The position numbers were made by a program, and so were the translations under genes. 18,120 nt of DNA from F23-B02 sp963629425 (lineage in GTDB: Bacteria > Bacillota > Clostridia > Oscillospirales > Oscillospiraceae): contig CAVGIU010000025.1 of the NCBI GenBank assembly GCA_963629425.1, positions 1-18,120 on the forward strand. The letters run 5' to 3'. Under the pieces are notes generated by a model, which saw only the letters and a program-made list of their open reading frames with translations, was not told the origin of the DNA and ran no database searches. Below are positions 1 through 6,287 of the stretch, piece after piece. Within the stretch, counting starts at the first letter, position 1. Each line of letters begins with the position of its first letter.

Positions 1-2
1 TC

Positions 3-1457
3 GGCGCAGACCTCGTCGGCAAGGTCGAGGCGGGCATCCCCGAGGATGACCCCCGTAACCCCGCAGTTATCGCTGATAACGTCGGTGACAACGTCGGCGA
101 CGTCGCGGGCATGGGCGCAGACCTCTTCGAGAGCTATGTCGGCGCTATCATCTCCGCAATGACGCTCGGCGCAGTTACTTCCGTCATCGCAGAGTTCACC
201 GAGTTCACCGTTATCTTCCCGCTGGTCATCGCAGCATGCGGCATTCTCGCTTCCGTCATCGCTACCTTCTTTGTACGCGGTAAGGAAGGCTCGAACCCCC
301 ACAAGGCACTCAAGATGGGCTCCTATGTTTCCGCCCTTCTCGTTGTTATCGCATCCATCGTACTGAGCAAGGTCATGCTCAACAGCTACGGCCCCGCTAT
401 TGCCATCGTTTCCGGTCTCGTTGTCGGCCTCGTTATCGGTGTCGTCACCGAGGTCTACACCTCCGGCGACTACAAGTTCGTTAAGAAGATCGCTCAGCAG
501 TCCGAGACGGGCTCGGCTACCACCATCATCTCCGGCACCGCAGTCGGCATGATGTCCACCTGGGTTCCCGTCATCCTCATCTGCGTCGGCATCTTCCTTG
601 CATACAAGTTCGCAGGCCTGTACGGCATCGCTCTCGCAGCAGTCGGCATGCTCTCCACCACCGGCATCACCGTCGCCGTTGACGCTTACGGCCCCATCGC
701 CGACAACGCCGGCGGCATCGCAGAGATGAGCGGTCTTGACCCCTCCGTCCGCGAGATCACCGATAAGCTCGACGCAGTCGGCAATACCACCGCGGCAATG
801 GGCAAGGGCTTCGCAATAGGCTCCGCTGCTCTGACCGCACTGGCTCTGTTCGTATCCTTCACTCAGGCTACCGGCCTGACCGACGCACAGGTCGCTCTGA
901 CAAGCCCCACCGTCGTTATCGGTCTTCTCATCGGCGGCATGCTCCCCTTCGTGTTCTCGGCAATGACCATGGACTCCGTTTCCAAGGCAGCTTACAGCAT
1001 GATCGAAGAAGTTCGCCGTCAGTTCCATGAGATCCCCGGCATCATGGAAGGCAAGGCAAAGCCCGACTACAAGACCTGCGTTGCAATCTCCACCACCGCG
1101 GCTCTGAAGGAAATGCTCGTTCCCGGCATCATGGCAGTCGTCGCACCTCTGGCAGTCGGCCTCATCCTCGGCTCGACCGCTCTTGCAGGTCTGCTGGCAG
1201 GCTCCCTCGTTTCCGGCGTTATGATGGCAATGTTCATGTCCAACGCCGGCGGCGCATGGGATAACGCGAAGAAGTACATCGAGGAAGGCCACCACGGCGG
1301 CAAGGGCTCCGATGCCCACAAGGCAGCCGTCGTAGGCGACACCGTAGGCGACCCGTTCAAGGATACCTCCGGCCCGTCGATCAACATCCTCATTAAGCTT
1401 ATGACCGTTGTTTCCACCGTTTTCGCGGCTATCTTCACCGCAAACGGCCTGTTCTGA
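3..1457 (+). CDS. hppA: Membrane-bound K+-dependent pyrophosphatase, C-terminal 484 residues (5' end outside window)
   Basis: The reading frame is open from the left edge, so this is a partial gene; only the C-terminal part of a roughly 700-residue protein is present. The family hydrolyses cytoplasmic pyrophosphate and pumps H+ or Na+ across the membrane. Family signatures visible in order are GADLVGKVEAG at the edge, DNVGDNVGDVAGMGADLFES, many hydrophobic helices, GNTTAAMGKG, and the C-terminal GDTVGDPFKDTSGPSINIL. In GNTTAAMGKG the Ala and Gly replace the Lys and Thr of K+-independent enzymes, so K+ dependence is predicted from established family knowledge. Whether it moves Na+, H+ or both cannot be told here, because part of the gate region lies upstream. 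Codon use is strongly biased to C-ending codons, as in a highly expressed gene. A strong terminator follows the stop codon closely, so it is the last gene of its transcript. Confidence 0.97.
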   Translation, partial: GADLVGKVEAGIPEDDPRNPAVIADNVGDNVGDVAGMGADLFESYVGAIISAMTLGAVTSVIAEFTEFTVIFPLVIAACGILASVIATFFVRGKEGSNPHKALKMGSYVSALLVVIASIVLSKVMLNSYGPAIAIVSGLVVGLVIGVVTEVYTSGDYKFVKKIAQQSETGSATTIISGTAVGMMSTWVPVILICVGIFLAYKFAGLYGIALAAVGMLSTTGITVAVDAYGPIADNAGGIAEMSGLDPSVREITDKLDAVGNTTAAMGKGFAIGSAALTALALFVSFTQATGLTDAQVALTSPTVVIGLLIGGMLPFVFSAMTMDSVSKAAYSMIEEVRRQFHEIPGIMEGKAKPDYKTCVAISTTAALKEMLVPGIMAVVAPLAVGLILGSTALAGLLAGSLVSGVMMAMFMSNAGGAWDNAKKYIEEGHHGGKGSDAHKAAVVGDTVGDPFKDTSGPSINILIKLMTVVSTVFAAIFTANGLF

Positions 1458-1470
1458 TTTTAATCCGACC

Positions 1471-1505
1471 ACACCCCCGAGGCGTCTGCCTCGGGGGTGT
1501 TTTTA
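1471..1505 (+). terminator. Rho-independent terminator of hppA
   Basis: A perfect 13-bp stem (1471-1483 with 1488-1500) closes a GTCT loop and is followed by TTTTT. It sits 13 bases after the hppA stop codon. Confidence 0.95.
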
Positions 1506-1546
1506 CACTTTCATCATACTTTATTAACAAAGAAGAGGCCGTCTTG

Positions 1547-1606
1547 TGGCATAATGGGTGCAGTTCGTAATATAAAACTCACCTAACTTGACAAAGGGTG
1601 TATAAT
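1547..1606 (+). promoter_or_regulatory. Probable promoter region of the M23 hydrolase gene
   Basis: Two candidate -10 elements are visible: an extended TGGCATAAT at 1547-1555 and a consensus TATAAT at 1601-1606. A consensus TTGACA lies at 1588-1593, but only 7 bases before TATAAT, too close to serve as its -35. No good -35 is seen 17 bases upstream of TATAAT. The same TTGACA-7-TATAAT arrangement recurs before the ATPase gene at 6221-6239. The start site is therefore uncertain, although a promoter in this gap is very likely because a terminator precedes it. Confidence 0.55.
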
Positions 1607-1641
1607 ATTATGGTAACCAAACCGCAGTATTGGAGATCATT

Positions 1642-2889
1642 ATGCTGAAGAAAAAAATGAAAAAGTTTTTTGCTTTTGCGATGGCCTTGGTCATGACGAT
1701 GAGCGTTATGTTCTCGTGCATGTCCGTTTCGGCTTTCGCCGTGACGCAGTCGGAGATAGACGCTCTGAAATCTCAGAAGTCTCAGCTTGCAAGTGAAAAG
1801 AGCAGCCTGCAATCGACCATTAATTCTCTTCAGGGGCAGCAGAGCGACCAGATAGCTCTCAAAAACGCACTGGACGAGAAGAACGCCATCACAGTAAAGC
1901 AGATACTCAATCTTAACGAGCAGATAGAACTGCACACCCAGCTTATCGAGCAGAAGACCAAGGAGGTCGACGAGGCCCAGAAGGTTGCGGATGCTCAGCT
2001 TGAAAAGTATAAGGTCCGCGTCCGCGCAATGGAGGAATCGGGCAGATATAATTATTTTGAGGTTCTGTTCGGCGCAAGCAGCATCGGTGAATTCCTCAGC
2101 CTCATCGACGATATCGGCGATATCATGCGAAGCGACAAGGAGCTTGAGGATGCTTACCGCCAGTCGGTCGAGGATCTTAAAGCCGTAAAGGCCGAGTATG
2201 AGCAGGCCAAGGCCGAGATGGAGGACAGCAAGACAGAGCTTGAAACGCTCAAGGCTCAGCAGGAAGAAGACATCGCTGAGGCCACTGCGATCATCTCGGC
2301 TCTGCAGAGCGATATAAGCTCCAACTCCTCTCTTTTAAGCGAGCTGTCGGCTCAGGAAAAAGCTCTTAACGCCGACATTCAGGCGAAGGTTGCAGAGCTC
2401 AACAAGCAGCAGGAGGAGCAGAAGAAGAACAACGGTAGTAGCAGCGGCGGCAGCACCGTCGGCACAGGCAATCTCGTTTGGCCGAGCTACTGCACCTACA
2501 TAACGAGCCGCCAGGGTCCGCGCACCCATCCCGTAACGGGCGAGTATAAAAACCACGGCGGCACCGACATCGGCGCAAGCTACGGCAGTGCCATCTATGC
2601 GGCCGACTCCGGCACGGTTGTGTACTCGTCCGATGGCTGGAACGGCGGCTGGGGCAACTACGTCATGATCGACCACGGCAACGGCATGCAGACGCTTTAT
2701 GCGCATATGTCCTCCCGCGCAGTCTCCGTCGGCCAGACCGTTTCCCGCGGGCAGACCATCGGCTATGTCGGCTCGACCGGCATGTCCACCGGCCCGCATC
2801 TTCATTTTGAAATGTACATAAACGGCTCGAGGATCGATCCTCAGACCCGCTACCCCGGCGTGAGCTTCACATACTCGGCCAGCGCATGA
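1642..2889 (+). CDS. Secreted coiled-coil M23 peptidoglycan hydrolase (PcsB/EnvC-like)
   Basis: This 415-residue protein probably cuts peptidoglycan cross-bridges outside the cell during growth or division. Residues 1-33 form a signal peptide (Lys-rich start, hydrophobic core, AFA before the cut). Residues about 36-255 are a long Q/E/K-rich coiled coil like that of PcsB. A Ser/Gly linker follows at about 264-276, and the rest is an M23 domain with zinc ligands H305 and D309 (NHGGTDIGAS), H355 (YAH) and H386/H388 (GPHLHFEM), all present. I chose ATG 1642 because GGAG lies 7 bases upstream; a TTG at 1630 in the same frame would place the start before that site. It is a single-gene unit between terminators. 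In PcsB-type proteins the coiled coil holds the enzyme inactive until FtsEX activates it, but no ftsEX is in view, so that partner is unproven. Confidence 0.93.
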   Translation: MLKKKMKKFFAFAMALVMTMSVMFSCMSVSAFAVTQSEIDALKSQKSQLASEKSSLQSTINSLQGQQSDQIALKNALDEKNAITVKQILNLNEQIELHTQLIEQKTKEVDEAQKVADAQLEKYKVRVRAMEESGRYNYFEVLFGASSIGEFLSLIDDIGDIMRSDKELEDAYRQSVEDLKAVKAEYEQAKAEMEDSKTELETLKAQQEEDIAEATAIISALQSDISSNSSLLSELSAQEKALNADIQAKVAELNKQQEEQKKNNGSSSGGSTVGTGNLVWPSYCTYITSRQGPRTHPVTGEYKNHGGTDIGASYGSAIYAADSGTVVYSSDGWNGGWGNYVMIDHGNGMQTLYAHMSSRAVSVGQTVSRGQTIGYVGSTGMSTGPHLHFEMYINGSRIDPQTRYPGVSFTYSASA

Positions 2890-2905
2890 TCCGAATAAAG
2901 GCATT

Positions 2906-2940
2906 AAAAATCCCGCATCGTTTGATGCGGGATTTTTCTT
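2906..2940. terminator. Bidirectional terminator between convergent genes
   Basis: A perfect 14-bp stem (2906-2919 with 2924-2937) closes a GTTT loop. It starts with AAAAA and ends with TTTTT, so it gives a U tract on both strands. It lies between the M23 hydrolase (+) and the TIM-barrel gene (-) and can end both transcripts. Confidence 0.95.
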
Positions 2941-2949
2941 ATGTAATTA

Positions 2950-3645
2950 TCACGGATGGGGCTTACCCTCGCGGTAGGCCGCCATGATGTCGCGGAACAC
3001 CTCACCGTTGGAAGGGGGCGTCCAGGTTATGGCGTTGGCTCCGGCAGCGATGGTCTGCATAATGCTCTCCTCGGTCGGGCCGCCTGTAGCTATGACGGGC
3101 ACGTCGGGGTGCGCATCCTTTATTCTGCGCACGAGCTCCGGCGTATCGGCAGCTGCGGAAACGTTGAAGATATCGGCGCCGGCATTGAGTCTTGCCTCAA
3201 AATCCGTATCCTTTCGCGCAACGGTCACGACAACGGGGATATCGACCGTGTGCCGCACGAGTGAGAGCACCTCGTTCGAGGTCGGGTCATTGAGCACAAC
3301 GCCGGTCGCGCCCTGCATCTCGGCAAACATGGCAAGGTTTACCGCCCTCTGCCCCTGCGTAAGGCCGCCGCCGACGCCCGAGAACACCGGAATATCCGCC
3401 GCCGTCAGCAGCGCCTGGGTTATCACCGGCTGCGGCGTAAAGGGATACACGGCCATGATAGCGTCGGCGTTGACGTTTCTGATAATGCTCAGGTCGGTCG
3501 AGAATACGAGTGACTTGATGCGCTTGCCGAATACGATTATGCCGCTGCATTTATAGATGCACTCGGGTACACGAAGTGCAAATTTACGCAGCGTACCGTC
3601 CACCCTGTTGGGCAGTTTTTTCTCAATAGATACTTCATCATGCAT
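2950..3645 (-). CDS. TIM-barrel protein of the KDPG aldolase / ThiG-like phosphate-binding type, function unknown
   Basis: A 231-residue (beta/alpha)8-barrel protein without signal peptide or membrane segments. The alternating pattern is clear in DIPVVVTV, AGADIFNVSAA, VPVIATGGPTEESI and AAGANAITWTPP. The ATGGPTEE...AAGANAI stretch looks like the C-terminal phosphate-binding barrel strands of ribulose-phosphate-binding families. I do not recognise the substrate. Similar proteins are often just called 'hydrolase' in Firmicutes, but I see no hydrolase motif. The start is ATG 3645 (MHDEVSIEKK), with GGAGAG 8 bases upstream; an upstream in-frame start would be buried in the previous gene. The ATG overlaps the end of the M20 gene by 8 nt, and the ribosome site lies inside that gene, so translation is probably coupled. 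It is the last gene of the repressor operon and ends at the bidirectional terminator. Confidence 0.8.
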   Translation of the reverse strand: MHDEVSIEKKLPNRVDGTLRKFALRVPECIYKCSGIIVFGKRIKSLVFSTDLSIIRNVNADAIMAVYPFTPQPVITQALLTAADIPVFSGVGGGLTQGQRAVNLAMFAEMQGATGVVLNDPTSNEVLSLVRHTVDIPVVVTVARKDTDFEARLNAGADIFNVSAAADTPELVRRIKDAHPDVPVIATGGPTEESIMQTIAAGANAITWTPPSNGEVFRDIMAAYREGKPHP

Positions 3646-4795
3646 AATTTTCACTCTCCAATATTCTTTTAAACGCCTCGACACCGACGAGCAGAACTTC
3701 CTCATCAAAATCGAACCTGCTGCTGTGCAGCGGTGCGCCCCCTCTGCCGCCGTTTATGCCGAGGAACATAAACATACCTTCGACTTCCTGCTGATATTCG
3801 GCAAAATCCTCCGCCGCCATGACGGGCTCTACGAGCACGACATCGTCCATCGAGTCGAGCACAGTATAGAACTTCTCGACCATCGGACGGGGATTTGCAA
3901 CATAGGGATAGTGAACTATCGTTTCCATCGAGATGCTCGCGCCGGTCGCCATTTCGAGTCCCTTTAAAAGCGCGATTATCTGTCGCATTAGCTTATCATA
4001 GAGGTCATTGCTGAAAACGCGCAGGGTGCCGCTCATGGTGACCTCCTCGGCAATGACGTTATGCGACGTGCCGCCGGCGATCTTGCCGAGGGTCAAAAGC
4101 GCATCCTGATGCGGGTCGACGTCGCGCGTTATGACCGTCTGTATCATCGTTATGAGCTCGGCCGCGACAACTATAGCGTCAATGCCCATCTGCGGCGTGG
4201 ACGCGTGCGCGCTTTTGCCGTGTACCTTTATCTCAAAATCGCTCGTCTGCGCCATGAGATTTGACCAGCGTATGCCGATCTTGCCCTTGGGCACGGTCGG
4301 CCACAGGTGCAGACCGTAAATACGGTCGACCTCGGGGTCAGTCAGCGCGCCCTCGTCGATCATTTTCCGTGCGCCGCCCCAGCCTTCTTCGCCGGGCTGG
4401 AAGAGCAGAACGACGCTGCACTTGAGCTTATCTCGGTTAAGCGATATCCACCTTGCCAGCAGCAGGAGAATGGTCATATGTCCGTCGTGGCCGCAGCCGT
4501 GCATGACGCCCTTATGGCGCGAGCGGAAGCGGAAGCGGTTCTCCTCGGTGTTTTTCATGCCGTCCATATCGGCGCGGAAGGCTATCGTGCGGTCTGTGCC
4601 CTTGGCGTAATAAACGGCTTTGAAGCCGACTCCGGCGAGCACCTTCAGCTCGTCGGGGCGCGTCTGCTCTATAAGCGGTCTTATGTACTCATGCGTCTGC
4701 TTAAGCTCAAAACCGATTTCAGGTATCCGGTGCAGATCTCTTCGGATCTTCACGCAGTCCTCCTTCATGGCGAGTATCTGGTCGCTTATCTGCAT
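3638..4795 (-). CDS. M20D-family metal-dependent amidohydrolase (N-acyl amino acid / hippurate hydrolase type)
   Basis: A 385-residue cytoplasmic enzyme, normal length for the M20D family, which removes acyl groups from N-acyl amino acids or related amides. Metal-site residues are visible: C101-G-H103-D (HGCGHDGHM), E136/E137 (FQPGEEGWGG), H163 (GLHLWP), and a C-terminal His in LHSSRFDFDEE. A DADMDG-like strand (RADMDGM, 75-80) and MAAEDFAEYQ near the end fit the family. The ATG lies 5 nt after the stop of the upstream membrane protein gene, whose last codons carry the GGAGA ribosome site. The gene overlaps the following TIM-barrel gene by 8 nt. The exact substrate cannot be read from sequence. 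Catalytic residues are complete, so it should be active, possibly processing a peptide or acyl-amino acid linked to the other products of this operon. Confidence 0.93.
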   Translation of the reverse strand: MQISDQILAMKEDCVKIRRDLHRIPEIGFELKQTHEYIRPLIEQTRPDELKVLAGVGFKAVYYAKGTDRTIAFRADMDGMKNTEENRFRFRSRHKGVMHGCGHDGHMTILLLLARWISLNRDKLKCSVVLLFQPGEEGWGGARKMIDEGALTDPEVDRIYGLHLWPTVPKGKIGIRWSNLMAQTSDFEIKVHGKSAHASTPQMGIDAIVVAAELITMIQTVITRDVDPHQDALLTLGKIAGGTSHNVIAEEVTMSGTLRVFSNDLYDKLMRQIIALLKGLEMATGASISMETIVHYPYVANPRPMVEKFYTVLDSMDDVVLVEPVMAAEDFAEYQQEVEGMFMFLGINGGRGGAPLHSSRFDFDEEVLLVGVEAFKRILESENYA

Positions 4796-4800
4796 CTATA

Positions 4801-5373
4801 TCATTTCTCCGTAGCAATCAATATTTTATATTCCTCGTTTTTGACGCGCACAGTGCGCTTTTCCCTCAGCAGCCTGTACGCAATATACGCGTCGCCGGCC
4901 GCTCCGGCGAGGAGAACAGTGAATATCACATAGCACTGCCAAAAAAGCTTATCGGGCAAAATAAGCATGAAAATCATCATCAGAAGGCACTCGGCCGCAG
5001 CCGGTGCGAGGCTCATGATGATATAGCTTTTCTTATCCAGCCAGCATTTATATTCTATCCTTGCGCTCATCCTGCCGCGCACAACGCGCGCAGGTTTAGA
5101 GGTGAGCTTGCCCAGGACAAAGCATTTTAAATATTCCTGCCCAATAAGGCCGGCAGCGATAATGAGCATGATGAGAATAAACCTTCCCAGCAGCGCGAAA
5201 AAGCCCGACGCATCGAACAGAAGGCTTATATTTTTTATAAGGCAGCCGAGCGCGATGAGCAAGACAGCGGCAATACCCGTTGCGGCGTATAGCTGAATCC
5301 TCAGCTTTTTGTTGCTGTCGAGATCGACAGTTTCCGTTTCGAAGCCCTTTGGCAGCTTGTTTTCGTATGTCAT
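4801..5373 (-). CDS. Small membrane protein resembling DUF3267 but without HExxH
   Basis: A 190-residue protein with a short N-terminal cytoplasmic part and about four hydrophobic segments (about 28-47, 55-78, 116-139, 145-162). Its plan resembles DUF3267, a predicted membrane zincin family: a helix where HExxH would sit, then a SLAP motif (121-124), then LLAGAAGDAYIAYRLL (154-169) matching the conserved Gly-Asp segment, and a short basic tail. Where HExxH is expected this protein has QEYLK (79-83): the Glu remains but both zinc-binding His are gone, so proteolytic activity is not expected. The start at ATG 5373 lies 4 nt after the repressor stop, with GGTGA spanning that stop; a longer frame to 5427 runs inside the repressor gene and is unlikely. 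The family link is by pattern only and needs a profile search. Confidence 0.72.
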   Translation of the reverse strand: MTYENKLPKGFETETVDLDSNKKLRIQLYAATGIAAVLLIALGCLIKNISLLFDASGFFALLGRFILIMLIIAAGLIGQEYLKCFVLGKLTSKPARVVRGRMSARIEYKCWLDKKSYIIMSLAPAAAECLLMMIFMLILPDKLFWQCYVIFTVLLAGAAGDAYIAYRLLREKRTVRVKNEEYKILIATEK

Positions 5374-5377
5374 AGTG

Positions 5378-6121
5378 TCACCGCATTTCCGGCAGGGGTA
5401 TGCTCTTATCGAGCAGCACCTTGCCAAAGCACATAAGCGTTATGCCGGAGCTTGCCATGATGGTAACGTCGGCGTCGCTCCTTTCGCGGTTTGCCGAGAA
5501 CAGGTAGACGTTACCGCTGTAGTCCTGGCAATACTGCTTACACTTCATGTCGCCGTCAACAAAAAACAAGCCCACATCGCCGTCATGAATGATGGCCCCG
5601 CGCTTGCACAGGGCGACGTCACCGTTGTGGATATACGGCTCCATACTGTCGCCGTCGATGCGCACAGCAAAGTCGGCCGTACTGCCGACCTCGACCGTGT
5701 AGTCCTCATAATCGTCGCCGAGCGCGGGCGAAGCGTATCCCGCGGCCGCCGGAGTGAGATAGAGAGGTATGATCCTGCTCTCCTTCGGCTGCTTTTGGGC
5801 GTTTTCCTCGCATCGATCGAGCTCATGGTCTATGACCATATCGACGAGCTTCTTTCCGCTGTCGGACAGTCTCCTGTATTTCCCGATAAACTGCCACTCG
5901 CGCAGATCGGGCATTTTCGGCAGCGCAGCATCCTCACACAGACGCTCGACCGGGACATCGAGCTGCTTGCAGATATGCATCATCATGTCAAAATCGACCT
6001 TCTGATTATCGCGCTTTACCATGCTGTAAAGCGTCTGTGCGGAAACGTTCAGCCTTCGGGCAAGCTCGCTTATACTTATACCCTGCTCCTGAAGTATCTC
6101 CTTGAGCATCGAGCCTCTCAA
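5378..6121 (-). CDS. XRE/S24 LexA-like self-cleaving transcriptional repressor
   Basis: A 247-residue repressor. Residues about 5-60 are an XRE helix-turn-helix (ISISELARRLNVSAQTLYSMV). Residues about 118-247 are an S24 domain with catalytic Ser159 in RIDGDSMEP, probable Lys195 in KCKQY 36 residues later (about the LexA spacing), and a likely Ala-Gly cut site at 127-128 (TPAAAGYAS). All parts needed for RecA-stimulated self-cleavage are thus present; that it responds to DNA damage is inference. The start is probably TTG 6121, with AGGAGG 8 nt upstream; GTG 6130 would overlap that site, and ATG 6109 lies 20 nt from it. It heads the operon with the DUF3267-like, M20 and TIM-barrel genes, and is divergent from the ATPase gene. 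No phage genes are nearby, so it is not obviously a prophage repressor. Confidence 0.9.
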   Translation of the reverse strand: MRGSMLKEILQEQGISISELARRLNVSAQTLYSMVKRDNQKVDFDMMMHICKQLDVPVERLCEDAALPKMPDLREWQFIGKYRRLSDSGKKLVDMVIDHELDRCEENAQKQPKESRIIPLYLTPAAAGYASPALGDDYEDYTVEVGSTADFAVRIDGDSMEPYIHNGDVALCKRGAIIHDGDVGLFFVDGDMKCKQYCQDYSGNVYLFSANRERSDADVTIMASSGITLMCFGKVLLDKSIPLPEMR

Positions 6122-6153
6122 GCGGCGCACCTCCTACTTTATATATTTATCAT

Positions 6154-6182
6154 AGCATAACATCCGATAAAGATTATGTCAA
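6154..6182 (-). promoter_or_regulatory. Sigma-A promoter of the S24 repressor operon
   Basis: On the minus strand TTGACA (6182-6177) is followed after 17 bases by TATGCT (6159-6154), with TG one base before it, giving an extended -10. It lies about 33 bases before the TTG start and fits a strong vegetative promoter. Confidence 0.85.
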
Positions 6183-6210
6183 GGAATAGGGCTCTTTATT
6201 AAAATTATGT

Positions 6211-6239
6211 TTATGCGGATTTGACAGCGAGTGTATAAT
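6211..6239 (+). promoter_or_regulatory. Probable promoter of the ATPase/HAD operon
   Basis: TATAAT at 6234-6239 is a consensus -10. Seventeen bases upstream is only a weak -35, TTATGC at 6211-6216. A consensus TTGACA at 6221-6226 is just 7 bases from the -10, the same layout as at 1588-1606. It is divergent from the repressor promoter, so the two transcripts share roughly 80 bp of control DNA. Confidence 0.55.
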
Positions 6240-6287
6240 TAGCGTATCATCATTATGTATGTAATTATTTCGACTGGAGGCCACGTA

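Noticed and set aside
1588..1606. TTGACA and TATAAT as an ordinary sigma-A promoter
   Set aside because: The two boxes are 7 bases apart, not about 17, so they cannot be the -35 and -10 of one standard promoter; reported as an odd motif instead.
1630..1641. TTG start for the M23 hydrolase
   Set aside because: It would lie before the GGAG ribosome site that is well placed for ATG 1642, and the signal peptide begins naturally at MLKKKMKK.
5309..6160. Long plus-strand open frame (283 codons) opposite the repressor
   Set aside because: Runs antisense to a gene with clear HTH and S24 motifs, has no ribosome site and no recognisable domain; a shadow frame.
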